NCBI RefSeq assembly: GCF_030687535.1
Contig: NZ_CP117437.1
Span: 3,369,501 to 3,433,500 of the forward strand
Direction: 5' to 3'
DNA from: Pseudomonas sp. FP2335
GTDB lineage: Bacteria > Pseudomonadota > Gammaproteobacteria > Pseudomonadales > Pseudomonadaceae
DNA length: 64,000 nt
The notes beneath the pieces are model-generated. The model saw only the letters and a program-made list of their open reading frames with translations. It searched no databases and was not told where the DNA came from. The position numbers and the translations under genes were made by a program. Of the stretch, positions 8,735 to 18,549 are shown piece after piece. The first letter of the stretch is position 1, and the number at the start of each line of letters is the position of its first letter.

Positions 8735-9229
8735 ATGCTGTTTGTCGTCATGCTCGGGGGCAAGCACCCACGGGCCCGGATTGAAGTGCACGATGTGGTG
8801 TTCGCCGTGGCGGACACGCTGCAAGCCACCTACCCGCAACTGCGCGACGCCTGGTTTGGCAGCGCCAAGGGCGTGCACATCGATTCGTGGATGGCGGTAG
8901 ACGGCGTGGATGGCTGGAAGGTCCAACTCAGTCACCTCGCCCCCCAGGCCGATGCCCCGCGCCTGTATTTCATCAACCTCGGTGGTTATGCAGCCAACGT
9001 GTTTGGCGAGGCGCATCAGTATGTGCTGGTTGTGGCACGCACTGCGCGGGAGGCGAAAGCGTTGGGCAAGCAGCAGATGCTGCGACACTGGGCCCAGGCG
9101 CATACCGATGCCGTGATGGATATAGACGACTGCCTGCCGATCGATCTGGTGGATGGGCGCTATGTTCACCTTGAACAAGCCCCACACCGGCCGATCGTGC
9201 AGCACAACGACTACATCGTGCTGCCCTGA
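8735..9229 (+). CDS. DUF1543 domain protein
   Basis: A 164-residue soluble protein opening MLFVVMLGGKHPRARIEVHDV, as in the DUF1543 family, of unknown function. The repeated pattern (GGKHPRARIEVHDVVF, then LGGYAANVFGEAHQYVLVVA) suggests two related halves. The start at 8735 follows an AGGAAG ribosome site; an earlier in-frame ATG would extend into the gap. It is divergent from the aldo/keto reductase and stands alone. Confidence 0.8.
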   Translation: MLFVVMLGGKHPRARIEVHDVVFAVADTLQATYPQLRDAWFGSAKGVHIDSWMAVDGVDGWKVQLSHLAPQADAPRLYFINLGGYAANVFGEAHQYVLVVARTAREAKALGKQQMLRHWAQAHTDAVMDIDDCLPIDLVDGRYVHLEQAPHRPIVQHNDYIVLP

Positions 9230-9451
9230 CACATCAAACGGTCCGCTGCGGTGGGTCAGCAAGACCGAGGTATCTGGATTTGGGGCGGCTTCGCCACCCG
9301 GCGCGGGGCAAGCCCGCTCACTACATGGCGCGGTCGCGGTTGGGTGGCATGGGGCGTTGGTCAGGCGTGTCGGAACACCAGCGGAACTTTGCCGGGAAAT
9401 AACCGCCTGAATCCGGTAGGCTCACCCTTTTTATTCAAGGAGTTAATCCCC

Positions 9452-9733
9452 ATGGCCAAAGCCACCGCCCGCCACATCCTCGTTTCCACTGAAGACAAGT
9501 GCAACGAACTCAAGGCCCAAATCGAAGGCGGCGCTGATTTCGCAGAAATCGCCAAAGCCAATTCCAGCTGCCCATCCAGCCGCGACGGCGGCAATCTGGG
9601 TTCGTTCGGCCCAGGCCAGATGGTCAAGGAATTCGACACCGTCGTCTTCAGCGCCCCGGTCAACACCGTGCAAGGCCCGGTGAAGACCCAGTTCGGCTAC
9701 CACCTGCTGGAAGTCACCAGCCGCCAGGACTGA
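9452..9733 (+). CDS. ppiC: PpiC-like parvulin, peptidyl-prolyl isomerase
   Basis: A 93-residue single-domain parvulin that isomerises X-Pro bonds in the cytoplasm. The fold is marked by ARHILVSTEDKCNEL, CPSSRDGGNLGSFGPGQMV and the closing TQFGYHLLEVTSR. It has no signal peptide. AAGGAG lies 8 nt upstream of the ATG. A strong hairpin follows the stop. A 91-residue relative is encoded at 24147-24422. Confidence 0.92.
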   Translation: MAKATARHILVSTEDKCNELKAQIEGGADFAEIAKANSSCPSSRDGGNLGSFGPGQMVKEFDTVVFSAPVNTVQGPVKTQFGYHLLEVTSRQD

Positions 9734-9755
9734 TCCGGTCTGCGCTGATGCCCTA

Positions 9756-9787
9756 CACAACGGCCCGCCTTTTGGTGGGCCGTTGTG
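9756..9787. terminator. Hairpin after ppiC
   Basis: CACAACGGCCCGCC pairs with GGTGGGCCGTTGTG (one G-U pair) around a TTTT loop, a 14-bp stem starting 23 nt after the ppiC stop. No U-tract follows, so it may be a weak or protein-assisted terminator or an mRNA-stabilising end. Confidence 0.6.
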
Positions 9788-9863
9788 CATGTGATGACTG
9801 GCGACGCTGCCGCCGTTAGCGTACAAATCCCTATTCTTCTATACGCGGCGTTCAAGGCTGATA

Positions 9864-11711
9864 ATGCGACTGGCTTTTTCTACCCTGCTTAGCTCTACCC
9901 TGGCCCTGCTGCTGGCCAGCAGCGCCGTGATCGCGGCACCGCTGCCGTACCTCACGGTCTATGGCGAGCCGGCCAAGTACCCCGCCGGCTTCCACCACTT
10001 TGACTACGTCAACCCCAATGCGCCCAAGGGCGGCAACCTACGGCGCTCGGCCATTGAGATCGGGCGCTTTGACCATGTGCTGCCCTACATCGACAAAGGC
10101 ATCGGTGTGTCCCAGGTCGACGGCTGGCTCTATTCGCCCCTGGCCCAGCGCTCCCTGGATGAGCCTTACACGGTGTATGGCCTGGTTGCCGAGAAGATGG
10201 AGCGCGCCGAAGACGGCCTGTCGCTGCGCTTCTTCCTCAATCCCAAGGCGCGTTTCGCCGACGGCACGCCCATCACCGCCGAAGACGTGCGCTACACCTA
10301 TAACTTGCTGATGACCCAAGGCCGCCTTGGCTTTCGCACGCTGTTCGCCGACGTCAAGCACGTCGAAGTCGAAGGTGAGCGCCAGGTACGCTTCGATTTC
10401 TCCAGCAATGAAAACCGCACCCTGCCCCTCGACCTCGCGACCCTGCCGGTACTGCCCGAGCACTGGTGGAAAACCCGCGACTTCGCCAACGGCGGCGGCT
10501 ACGAGGCACCACTGGGCAGCGGCCCGTATAAAGTCAGCAAGATCGATTCCGGCAGCACCATCACCTTTACCCGTGACCCCGACTGGTGGGGCAAGGACCT
10601 GCCCGTCAGCCGCGGCCTGTACAACTTCGATCACCTGAGCCTGGAATATTTCGGCGATACCGAAGTAGCGCGCCAGGTCTTGCGCGGCGGCGCCTATGAC
10701 TTCAACCGCGAGTTTTCCGCCACCGGCTATTCCATCGGCTACAACGGCCCGGCCCTCGACGACGGTCGCCTGCAACGCGCGCATTTGGCCAAGCAGATGC
10801 CGCAACCGGCCCAGGGCTACGTGTTCAATGTGCAAAAACCGATGTTCAAGGACCGCCGCGTACGCCAAGCCCTGGCGATGCTGTGGGATTTCGAATGGGC
10901 CAACCGGCAGATGATGCGCAACATGTACATCCGCCAGCAGAGCTTCTTCTCCAACAGCCCGCTGGCCGCCAGCCAACCGCCGACCCCAGAGGAACTGGCG
11001 ATCCTCGAACCCTTGCGCGGGCAAATTCCCGACGAAGTCTTTACGCAAGTGTTCAAGGCCCCGGTCACCGACGGCAGCGGCATGATCCGCGACAAACAAC
11101 TGCAAGCCCTGGCCCTGCTGGAAGAAGCCGGCTGGAAACCCGACGGCGACCGCCTGGTCAACGCCGACGGCGAGCCGCTGGAGTTCACCTTCCTCAACAC
11201 CCAGAACGGCCTTGAGCGCCTGCTGCTGCCGTACAAACGCAACCTCGCGCAAATCGGCATCACCTTGAATATCCGCCGTATCGACTCCTCGCAGTACGTC
11301 AACCGGATGATGGCGCGCGACTACGACATGATCGTGGTCGGCTTCCCGGTCACTACTTCGCCGGGGATGGAGTTGTACAACTACTTCGGCTCAGACGCCG
11401 CGTTCGATCCCGGCGCCAACAACTACATGGTCCTCAAGGACCCGGCGGTCGATACCTTGATCAAGGGCCTGGTCAAGGCCGACACCCAGGCGCAGATGCT
11501 CACCTACGCCCACGCCCTGGACCGGGTGCTGCAATGGAATTACCTGTGGATTCCCAACTACTACCCGCCCGGCACGTCCGCCGCATGGTGGAACCGCTTC
11601 GGCCGCCCTGCCGTCGAGGCGAAAAACGATGAAGCCCTGGAAAGCTGGTGGGAAATCAGCCCTACACCGCTGACAAACGAGCAGATGCAAAAACGCGGAG
11701 GCCGCCACTGA
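9864..11711 (+). CDS. yejA: Periplasmic peptide-binding protein, YejA type
   Basis: A 615-residue family 5 solute-binding protein. It has a clear signal peptide ([26 protein letters not shown], cleavage near residue 25), then the YejA-type opening [17 protein letters not shown]. It heads a four-gene yejABEF operon for import of oligopeptides and microcin C-like compounds; the stop and the yejB start overlap by one base. Family and gene order agree, so confidence is high; the natural substrate is inferred. Confidence 0.93.
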   Translation: MRLAFSTLLSSTLALLLASSAVIAAPLPYLTVYGEPAKYPAGFHHFDYVNPNAPKGGNLRRSAIEIGRFDHVLPYIDKGIGVSQVDGWLYSPLAQRSLDEPYTVYGLVAEKMERAEDGLSLRFFLNPKARFADGTPITAEDVRYTYNLLMTQGRLGFRTLFADVKHVEVEGERQVRFDFSSNENRTLPLDLATLPVLPEHWWKTRDFANGGGYEAPLGSGPYKVSKIDSGSTITFTRDPDWWGKDLPVSRGLYNFDHLSLEYFGDTEVARQVLRGGAYDFNREFSATGYSIGYNGPALDDGRLQRAHLAKQMPQPAQGYVFNVQKPMFKDRRVRQALAMLWDFEWANRQMMRNMYIRQQSFFSNSPLAASQPPTPEELAILEPLRGQIPDEVFTQVFKAPVTDGSGMIRDKQLQALALLEEAGWKPDGDRLVNADGEPLEFTFLNTQNGLERLLLPYKRNLAQIGITLNIRRIDSSQYVNRMMARDYDMIVVGFPVTTSPGMELYNYFGSDAAFDPGANNYMVLKDPAVDTLIKGLVKADTQAQMLTYAHALDRVLQWNYLWIPNYYPPGTSAAWWNRFGRPAVEAKNDEALESWWEISPTPLTNEQMQKRGGRH

Positions 11712-12772
11712 TGCTTGCTTATATCGTACGGCGCCTGCTGCTGATCATCCCCACGCTGGTGATTATCCTGCTGGTCAACTTCGTCATCGTGCAGGCCGCC
11801 CCCGGCGGCCCGGTGGAACAAGCCATTGCCCACCTGCAAGGCATCGGCGGCGGCGCGGTCGGCGGCTCGGGTGGTGACGGCATCAGCGGCGGCTCCCGGG
11901 CCAGTCGCGGCCTGGACCCGAAGCTGATCAAGGACATCGAAAAACAATACGGTTTCGACAAGCCCGCACCGGAACGCCTGTGGCTGATGCTGACGAGCTA
12001 CGCCAAGCTGGATTTCGGCAACAGCTTCTTTCGCGGCAAAACAGTGATCGACCTGATCCTGGAGAAAATGCCCGTCACCATCTCCCTCGGCCTGTGGGCC
12101 ACCCTGATCACCTACCTGGTGTCGATCCCCCTGGGGATTCGCAAGGCGGTGCGCCATGGCAGCAGCTTTGATGTGTGGAGCAGCACCGCCATCGTCATCG
12201 GCTACGCCATGCCAGCGTTCCTGTTTGCGATGTTCTTGATCGTGGTCTTCGCCGGCGGCACCTCGCTGAACTGGTTCCCGGTGCGCGGGTTGGTCTCGGA
12301 AAACTTCGAGGAACTGAGCACCGTCGGCAAGATCGCCGACTACTTCTGGCACCTGGTGCTGCCGGTCACGTCCCTGGTGATCGGCGGTTTCGCCACCCTG
12401 ACCATCCTCACCAAAAACTCGTTCCTCAATGAAATCACGCGCCAATACGTGGTCACCGCGCGCGCCAAGGGCTTGAGCGAACGGCGGGTGCTGTACGGCC
12501 ATGTGTTCCGCAACGCCATGTTGCTGGTGATCTCGGGGATTCCCCAGGCGTTTATCAGCGTATTCTTTGCCGGTTCGCTGCTGATCGAGGTGATTTTCTC
12601 CCTCGACGGCCTCGGGCGCATGAGTTACGAAGCGGCGGTGTCGCGGGATTATCCGGTGGTGTTCGGCTCGCTGTTTATCTTCACCTTGTTCGGCCTCTTG
12701 ATAAAACTCATTGGTGACCTCTGCTACACCCTGGTCGACCCGCGTATCGACTTCGCCGCGAGGAACGCCTGA
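11711..12772 (+). CDS. yejB: Peptide ABC transporter permease YejB
   Basis: A 353-residue inner-membrane permease. It has an N-terminal membrane segment ([20 protein letters not shown]), a periplasmic glycine-rich loop (residues about 45-70), and further membrane helices with the EAA motif for the ATPase near [21 protein letters not shown]. The start overlaps the yejA stop (TGATG) and its stop overlaps the yejE start, so it is translationally coupled on both sides. Confidence 0.94.
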   Translation: MLAYIVRRLLLIIPTLVIILLVNFVIVQAAPGGPVEQAIAHLQGIGGGAVGGSGGDGISGGSRASRGLDPKLIKDIEKQYGFDKPAPERLWLMLTSYAKLDFGNSFFRGKTVIDLILEKMPVTISLGLWATLITYLVSIPLGIRKAVRHGSSFDVWSSTAIVIGYAMPAFLFAMFLIVVFAGGTSLNWFPVRGLVSENFEELSTVGKIADYFWHLVLPVTSLVIGGFATLTILTKNSFLNEITRQYVVTARAKGLSERRVLYGHVFRNAMLLVISGIPQAFISVFFAGSLLIEVIFSLDGLGRMSYEAAVSRDYPVVFGSLFIFTLFGLLIKLIGDLCYTLVDPRIDFAARNA

Positions 12773-13794
12773 TGTTCAACCTGTCTCCCGTGGCCCGTCG
12801 ACGCTTCGAACGGTTCAAGAAAAACCGGCGTGGCTGGTGGTCGCTGTGGCTGTTTATCGGCCTGTTTATCCTGACCCTCGGCGGCGAGTTGATCGCCAAT
12901 GACAAGCCCCTGGTGCTGAGCTTCAAGAACGAGCTGTATTTCCCGGTGTTCAAGCGCTACACCGAGCAGCAGTTCGGCGGCCAGTTGCCGTTCCAGGCCG
13001 ACTACCGCAGTGACTACGTGCAAAAACTGATCAAACAGGACGGCGGCTGGATGCTGTTCCCGCCGGTCCCGTTCAGCGACGATACGCCCAACTACGAACT
13101 GACCCGCCCTGCCCCCAGCCCGCCTTCGGCCGTGAACTGGCTGGGCACCGATGACCAGTCGCGGGATGTGCTGGCGCGGGTGATCTTTGGCGCGCGGGTC
13201 TCGATCCTGTTTGCCCTGGCGCTCACCGTGATCAGTGCCGCCATCGGCATTGCCGCCGGTGCGTTGCAGGGTTACTACGGCGGCTGGGTCGACCTGATCG
13301 GCCAGCGGGTGCTGGAGGTGTGGTCGGGGCTGCCGGTGCTGTATCTGTTGATCATCCTGTCGGGCTTTGTCGAGCCGAATTTCTGGTGGTTGCTGGGGAT
13401 CATGGCGCTGTTTTCCTGGCTGGCCCTGGTGGACGTGGTACGCGCCGAGTTCCTGCGCGGACGCAACCTGGAGTACGTCAAGGCCGCTCGCGCACTGGGC
13501 CTGAGCGACGCCAAGATCATTCGCCGACACATCCTGCCGAATGCCATGACCGCAACCTTGAGCTACCTGCCTTTTATTCTGACCGGTGCGATTTCCACCC
13601 TCAGCGCCCTGGACTTCCTCGGCTTCGGCATGCCCGCCGGCAGCGCCTCGCTGGGTGAATTGATCGCCCAGGGCAAGCAGAACCTGCAAGCGCCGTGGCT
13701 GGGCCTGACGGCGTTTTTCACCCTGGCACTGATCCTGTCGCTGCTGGTGTTTATCGGCGAGGCATTACGTGATGCCTTCGACCCCCGTTCATGA
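12772..13794 (+). CDS. yejE: Peptide ABC transporter permease YejE
   Basis: A 340-residue permease partner of YejB. After a membrane segment near residues 24-44 comes a periplasmic domain of about 100 residues, then NWLGTDDQSRDVLARVIFGARVS, typical of OppC/YejE, and an EAA loop at YVKAARALGLSDAKIIRRHILPNA. It overlaps yejB by one base and precedes the ATPase gene by 10 nt. Confidence 0.94.
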   Translation: MFNLSPVARRRFERFKKNRRGWWSLWLFIGLFILTLGGELIANDKPLVLSFKNELYFPVFKRYTEQQFGGQLPFQADYRSDYVQKLIKQDGGWMLFPPVPFSDDTPNYELTRPAPSPPSAVNWLGTDDQSRDVLARVIFGARVSILFALALTVISAAIGIAAGALQGYYGGWVDLIGQRVLEVWSGLPVLYLLIILSGFVEPNFWWLLGIMALFSWLALVDVVRAEFLRGRNLEYVKAARALGLSDAKIIRRHILPNAMTATLSYLPFILTGAISTLSALDFLGFGMPAGSASLGELIAQGKQNLQAPWLGLTAFFTLALILSLLVFIGEALRDAFDPRS

Positions 13795-13804
13795 GTGACT
13801 GCAG

Positions 13805-15376
13805 ATGAACCTGATCGAAATCCGCGACCTCAGCGTCGCCTTCAGCGGCCAGACCGTAGTGAACAAGCTGAGTCTGGACGTACGCCCCGGCGAGTGCCTG
13901 GCACTGGTGGGCGAATCGGGCTCGGGCAAGTCGGTGACGGCCCACTCGATCCTGCAATTGCTACCCGAAGCCGGCACGCAAACCACAGGCTCCATTCAGT
14001 ACCGCGGCCAGGAGCTGATGGGCGCGCCGGCCTCGACTCTGCAAAAGCTGCGCGGCAACCGCATTGCAATGATCTTCCAGGAGCCAATGACGTCCCTGAA
14101 CCCACTGCACAGCATTGAAAAACAGATCGGCGAAACCCTGCTGTTGCACAAGGGCCTGGGCGGCAAGGCGGCGCAGGCGCGCATCCTCGAATTGCTCGAT
14201 CTGGTGGGCATCCAGAACCCTCGGGAACGCCTCAAGACCTACCCGCACCAACTCTCCGGCGGCCAGCGCCAACGGGTCATCATTGCCATGGCCCTGGCCT
14301 GCGAGCCGGAACTGCTGATCGCCGACGAACCCACCACCGCGCTGGACGTGACGGTGCAGCGCAAGATCCTGCTGCTGCTCAAGTCCCTGCAACAACGCCT
14401 GGGCATGTCGTTGCTGCTGATCAGCCACGACCTCAACCTGGTGCGCAGCATTGCCCAGCGCGTGTGCGTGATGCATGCCGGCGAGATCGTCGAGCAGGCC
14501 GATTGCCAGACCTTGTTCAACGCACCGCAACACCCTTACAGCCGCCTGCTGCTGGATGCCGAGCCGGCGGGTGAAGCGCTGTGCAGCGAGGAGCGCGAGA
14601 CCGTGTTACAGGTTGACGACCTGACCGTGCAATTCCCCCTCGGCGGCGGCCTGTTCCAGCGCAAAACCTACCTGCGCGCGGTGGACGGCATCAGCCTCAG
14701 CGTGCAGCGCGGCAAGACTCTGGGGATTGTCGGCGAATCGGGCTCGGGCAAATCCACCCTGGGCCAGGCGATCCTGCGCTTGCTCGACTCCACCGGCAGC
14801 ATCCGCTTCCAGGGCGAAGCCCTCGACCCGCTCAATCATCAGCAGATGCGCCCGTGGCGCAAGCAGATGCAGGTGGTGTTCCAGGACCCTTACGGCAGCC
14901 TCAGCCCACGCATGACAGTGCAGCAGATCATCAGCGAAGGCCTCGAAGTGCATGCGCCGTGCAGCGTTGCAGACCGTGACGCGCAGGTGATCCAGGTGCT
15001 CAAGGACGTCGGCCTCGACCCTGCCAGCCGGCATCGTTACCCCCATGAATTCTCTGGCGGCCAACGTCAACGGATCGCCATCGCCCGCGCCCTGGTGCTC
15101 AAGCCCGCATTGATGTTGCTGGATGAGCCGACCTCGGCCCTCGACCGCACGGTGCAGAAGCAGGTGGTAGCGCTGTTGCGTGAGTTACAGGAGAAGTACG
15201 GCCTGACCTACCTGTTTATCAGTCATGACCTGGCGGTGGTGCGGGCGATGGCCCATGACATGATCGTGATCAAGGACGGCAAGGTCGTGGAGCGCGGCGC
15301 AAGCCAGCAGGTATTCGAAGCGCCCCAGCACGCCTACACTCAGGAACTGCTGGCCGCCGCGCACATCCCCCTGTAA
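13805..15376 (+). CDS. yejF: Peptide ABC transporter double ATPase YejF
   Basis: A 523-residue protein with two fused ABC cassettes. Each has a GESGSGKS Walker A, a signature LSGGQRQR or FSGGQRQR, and a Walker B ([24 protein letters not shown]). It powers the YejB/YejE channel. A short REP-type palindrome follows 10 nt after the stop and may end or protect the transcript. Confidence 0.95.
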   Translation: MNLIEIRDLSVAFSGQTVVNKLSLDVRPGECLALVGESGSGKSVTAHSILQLLPEAGTQTTGSIQYRGQELMGAPASTLQKLRGNRIAMIFQEPMTSLNPLHSIEKQIGETLLLHKGLGGKAAQARILELLDLVGIQNPRERLKTYPHQLSGGQRQRVIIAMALACEPELLIADEPTTALDVTVQRKILLLLKSLQQRLGMSLLLISHDLNLVRSIAQRVCVMHAGEIVEQADCQTLFNAPQHPYSRLLLDAEPAGEALCSEERETVLQVDDLTVQFPLGGGLFQRKTYLRAVDGISLSVQRGKTLGIVGESGSGKSTLGQAILRLLDSTGSIRFQGEALDPLNHQQMRPWRKQMQVVFQDPYGSLSPRMTVQQIISEGLEVHAPCSVADRDAQVIQVLKDVGLDPASRHRYPHEFSGGQRQRIAIARALVLKPALMLLDEPTSALDRTVQKQVVALLRELQEKYGLTYLFISHDLAVVRAMAHDMIVIKDGKVVERGASQQVFEAPQHAYTQELLAAAHIPL

Positions 15377-15386
15377 CCCCATCCCC

Positions 15387-15416
15387 CTGTGGGAGATGGC
15401 TTGCCTGCTCCCACAG
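15387..15416. repeat. Single REP-like palindrome
   Basis: CTGTGGGAG and CTCCCACAG form a perfect 9-bp inverted repeat around a 12-nt centre, the ends of the REP family seen across this window. It lies between yejF and the hbcR-like gene. Confidence 0.7.
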
Positions 15417-15456
15417 GACCGCACTCCCACTCCCATTTTGTGTTGGCGACATAAGC

Positions 15457-16854
15457 ATGAACACCAACGAAAGCCTCAAGGATTACCAACAGGTGCGCGG
15501 CCTGGCCATCCAGTCGCTGTTCGAGATCATCGAGCAGTCCAGTGAAGGCACGGTGATTGTCGACCGCGACGCGAATATCGTCTGGATGAACGAGCGCTAC
15601 GCCAAGCGTTTCGGCTTGAAAAGCGCCGACGAGGCCATCGGCCAGCCGTGCGAACAGGTGATCTCCAACAGTCTGCTACGCCAGGTGGTGCGCAATGACC
15701 AGCCGATCCTGCTGGATATACAGGACACGCCCAAAGGCCCGCTGGTGGTGATGCGCCTGCCGATCCACAACGATGCCGGCGCGGTCATTGGTGCGATTGG
15801 CTTTGCGCTGTTTGATGAGCTGCGCAACCTGTCGCCGCTGATCGAACGCTACCTGAGCATGCAGCAGGAACTGGCTTCGACCCGCTCGTTGCTGCGTTCG
15901 CGACAGAGCAAATACAACTTCGCGCACTTTATCGGCACCAGCGCCGCCAGCCTCGAAGTCAAGCGCCGTGCGCGGCGCAGTGCCAGTGCCGAGTCGCCGG
16001 TGTTGCTGCTCGGCGAAACCGGCACCGGCAAGGAGCTGCTGGCCCAGGCGATTCACGGCGCATCGAAGCGGGCACACAAGGCGTTTGTCAGCGTCAACAG
16101 CGCGGCGATTCCGGCCGACCTGCTGGAGGCCGAGTTCTTCGGCACCGCGCCGGGGGCATTTACCGGCGCCGACCGCAAGGGCCGTCCCGGCAAGTTCCAG
16201 ATTGCCCAGGGCGGCACCTTGTTCCTCGACGAAATCGGCGATATGCCCCTGCCCCTGCAAAGCAAATTGCTGCGGGTGTTGCAGGAAAAGGAGTTCGAGC
16301 CGGTAGGCTCCAACGAGATGCTGCACAGCGATGTACGGGTGATTGCCGCCACGTCCATGGACCTGGAGGCAGCGATCAAGCGTGGCGAGTTTCGTGCGGA
16401 CCTGTATTACCGCCTGAATGTATTGCCGATCCAGGTGCCGCCGTTGCGTGAACGATTGGAGGACATCCCAGCGTTGAGCGAAGCGATTCTGGAGGAGTTG
16501 CGCAGCCAGCACGAACTGGATCGCGAAGCCCTGGCGCTGCTGGCGCAACATGCGTGGCCGGGGAATATTCGCGAACTGCGCAATGTGCTGGAACGGGCGG
16601 CGTTGCTCAGTGATGACCTGGTGTTGAACGCCGAGGAAATTCGCGCAGCCATCGGCACCTTCACCCCGGTGCAACGCACTGCCGTGGCGACGGTAGCGGG
16701 CGAAAGCTTCAGCGCGGCGCGGGAGCGCTTTGACCGGCAGATCATTGCGGCGGCGTTGGCGGCCTGTGGCGGGAATGTGGTGGAGGCAGCCAAGCGGCTG
16801 GGGCTTGGCCGCTCGACGCTGTACAAAAAGATGCTGGCCCTCGGCATCGCCTAG
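15457..16854 (+). CDS. hbcR: Sigma-54-dependent activator of 3-hydroxybutyrate genes (HbcR-like)
   Basis: A 465-residue bacterial enhancer-binding protein. It has a PAS domain (about 20-130; VDRDANIVWMNERYAKRFGL), an AAA+ domain with Walker A GETGTGKE, the sigma-54 contact loop GAFTGA, Walker B GGTLFLDEIGD, and a C-terminal Fis-type helix-turn-helix (NVVEAAKRLGLGRSTLYKKM). In P. aeruginosa, PA2005/HbcR has this arrangement next to a GntP-type transporter and bdhA, as here. A sigma-54 promoter and inverted repeats just downstream support the same role. The PAS ligand is unknown. Confidence 0.88.
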   Translation: MNTNESLKDYQQVRGLAIQSLFEIIEQSSEGTVIVDRDANIVWMNERYAKRFGLKSADEAIGQPCEQVISNSLLRQVVRNDQPILLDIQDTPKGPLVVMRLPIHNDAGAVIGAIGFALFDELRNLSPLIERYLSMQQELASTRSLLRSRQSKYNFAHFIGTSAASLEVKRRARRSASAESPVLLLGETGTGKELLAQAIHGASKRAHKAFVSVNSAAIPADLLEAEFFGTAPGAFTGADRKGRPGKFQIAQGGTLFLDEIGDMPLPLQSKLLRVLQEKEFEPVGSNEMLHSDVRVIAATSMDLEAAIKRGEFRADLYYRLNVLPIQVPPLRERLEDIPALSEAILEELRSQHELDREALALLAQHAWPGNIRELRNVLERAALLSDDLVLNAEEIRAAIGTFTPVQRTAVATVAGESFSAARERFDRQIIAAALAACGGNVVEAAKRLGLGRSTLYKKMLALGIA

Positions 16855-16869
16855 TCTCAAAACAGAGAC
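16854..16869. promoter_or_regulatory. Candidate HbcR enhancer site 1
   Basis: GTCTC-AAAACA-GAGAC, a perfect 5-N6-5 inverted repeat that starts on the last base of the hbcR-like stop codon. Its form is that expected for a Fis-type HTH dimer. Confidence 0.55.
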
Positions 16870-16873
16870 AGCA

Positions 16874-16889
16874 CTCTCCCTATCGAGAC
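16874..16889. promoter_or_regulatory. Candidate HbcR enhancer site 2
   Basis: CTCTC-CCTATC-GAGAC matches the flanking sites in 9 of 10 arm positions and lies exactly 20 bp (about two helical turns) from site 1, so both would face the same side of DNA. Confidence 0.5.
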
Positions 16890-16899
16890 AGCCGCCTGA

Positions 16900-16982
16900 G
16901 GAAGCGGGCTTGCCCGCGAAGGCGGTGGTGCAGCCGACGCATCTGTGACTGATACTGCGCCTTCGCGAGCAAGCCCGCTTCC
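16900..16982. repeat. REP pair (BIME) inside the hbc control region
   Basis: GGAAGCGGGCTTG (16900-16912) and CAAGCCCGCTTCC (16970-16982) are the outer ends of two inverted REP units separated by about 35 nt. The element sits between enhancer site 2 and enhancer site 3. Confidence 0.85.
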
Positions 16983-16999
16983 ACATTTGTTCCGCGCCC

Positions 17000-17015
17000 G
17001 TCTCAAATTCGAGAC
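17000..17015. promoter_or_regulatory. Candidate HbcR enhancer site 3
   Basis: GTCTC-AAATTC-GAGAC, a perfect 5-N6-5 repeat identical in its arms to site 1, centred about 70 bp upstream of the -24 box at 17079. Confidence 0.55.
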
Positions 17016-17077
17016 AATACTCGCAGCAGCCACCAGAAAGAAATAATTTATCCTTATATTTCAACGACTTAATATCT

Positions 17078-17093
17078 TGGCACGCATCTCGCT
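17078..17093 (+). promoter_or_regulatory. Sigma-54 promoter of the hbc operon
   Basis: TGGCACGCATCTCGCT has the -24 GG and -12 GC with exact N10 spacing and a full TGGCACG upstream half. Transcription would start near 17104, about 47 nt before the permease gene. The adjacent activator gene belongs to the sigma-54 class, which supports the call. Confidence 0.85.
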
Positions 17094-17150
17094 ATAGCTT
17101 CTCCCCACCGCAACACCCACAAAAATAACAATTCGATCTGGAGACACTCC

Positions 17151-18542
17151 ATGAGTGTAATCATCGCCCTGGCAGCCCTCGCGCTGCTGATGCTGGCTGC
17201 GTACCGTGGCTATAGCGTTATCCTGTTTGCCCCCATCGCCGCCCTCGGCGCCGTCCTGCTCACCGACCCGTCCGCCGTCGCGCCTGCCTTTACCGGGGTG
17301 TTCATGGAGAAGATGGTCGGCTTTATCAAACTGTATTTCCCGGTGTTCCTGCTCGGTGCGGTGTTCGGCAAGCTGATCGAGCTGTCGGGCTTTTCCCGTT
17401 CGATTGTGGCCGCCGCGATCCGCTTGCTCGGCACCCGCCAGGCAATGCTGGTGATCGTGCTGGTCTGCGCCCTGCTCACCTACGGCGGTGTGTCGCTGTT
17501 TGTGGTGGTGTTTGCGGTGTACCCATTTGCCGCGGAGATGTTCCGCCAAAGCAATATCCCCAAGCGCCTGATCCCGGCGACCATCGCCCTCGGCGCCTTT
17601 TCGTTCACCATGGACGCCCTGCCCGGCACGCCACAGATCCAGAACATCATCCCCAGCACCTTTTTCAACACCACCGCCTGGGCTGCGCCGTGGCTGGGCC
17701 TGATTGGCACGGTCTTCGTGTTCTGCGCCGGCATGCTCTACCTCGCGCGCCAGCGCAACAAGGCGCAGCGCGCCGGTGAAGGGTATGGCACCGAGTTGCG
17801 CAATGAGCCGGAAACCGCTGAAAACCTGGCGCTGCCCAACCCGTGGATCGCGCTGTCGCCGCTGATCCTGGTGGGGGTGATGAACCTGCTGTTCACCCAC
17901 TGGATCCCGCAGTGGTACGGCAAGACCCACAGCCTCGCGCTGCCGGGCATGAGCGCGCCGGTGACCACCGAGATCGCCAAGCTCACTGCGATCTGGGCGG
18001 TGCAGGCTGCGTTGCTGGTGGGGATTATCGTGGTGCTGGTGTTCGGCTTCTCCGCGATCAAAAGCAAGCTTGCCGAAGGCAGCAAAAGCGCGGTCAGCGG
18101 CGCGTTGCTGGCGGCGATGAACACCGCGTCGGAATACGGCTTCGGCGCGGTGATTGCCTCGCTGCCGGGCTTTTTGGTACTGGCAGACTGGCTCAAGGGC
18201 ATTCCCAACCCGCTGGTCAACGAAGCGATCACCGTGACGCTACTGGCCGGTATCACCGGGTCCGCGTCGGGTGGCATGAGCATTGCGCTGGCGGCCATGT
18301 CCGAGAGCTTTATTTCAGCAGCCCATGCGGCCAATATCCCCCTTGAAGTGCTGCACCGCGTCGCCGCCATGGCCAGCGGCGGCATGGACACCCTGCCCCA
18401 CAACGGCGCGGTGATCACGCTGCTGGCGGTCACCGGCCTGACCCACCGCGAAGCCTACAAGGACATTTTCGGCATTACGATTATCAAGACCCTCGCGGTG
18501 TTCGTGGTGATCGGTACTTTCTACGCCACTGGCATTGTGTGA
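17151..18542 (+). CDS. GntP-family permease, probable 3-hydroxybutyrate transporter
   Basis: A 463-residue inner-membrane protein with about twelve hydrophobic segments and GntP-family features (GGVSLFVVVFAVYPFAAEMF, GGMDTLPHNGAVITLLAVTGL). It lies directly behind the sigma-54 promoter and 7 nt before bdhA, matching PA2004 next to bdhA in P. aeruginosa. Import of D-3-hydroxybutyrate or a related short acid is inferred from that context. Gluconate is less likely because no gluconate gene is nearby. Confidence 0.85.
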   Translation: MSVIIALAALALLMLAAYRGYSVILFAPIAALGAVLLTDPSAVAPAFTGVFMEKMVGFIKLYFPVFLLGAVFGKLIELSGFSRSIVAAAIRLLGTRQAMLVIVLVCALLTYGGVSLFVVVFAVYPFAAEMFRQSNIPKRLIPATIALGAFSFTMDALPGTPQIQNIIPSTFFNTTAWAAPWLGLIGTVFVFCAGMLYLARQRNKAQRAGEGYGTELRNEPETAENLALPNPWIALSPLILVGVMNLLFTHWIPQWYGKTHSLALPGMSAPVTTEIAKLTAIWAVQAALLVGIIVVLVFGFSAIKSKLAEGSKSAVSGALLAAMNTASEYGFGAVIASLPGFLVLADWLKGIPNPLVNEAITVTLLAGITGSASGGMSIALAAMSESFISAAHAANIPLEVLHRVAAMASGGMDTLPHNGAVITLLAVTGLTHREAYKDIFGITIIKTLAVFVVIGTFYATGIV

Positions 18543-18549
18543 GGTTTTC

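Noticed and set aside
16900..16982. CRISPR-like spaced repeats at the REP pairs
   Set aside because: Units are inverted, not direct, and occur singly in many gaps; they are REP/BIME elements.
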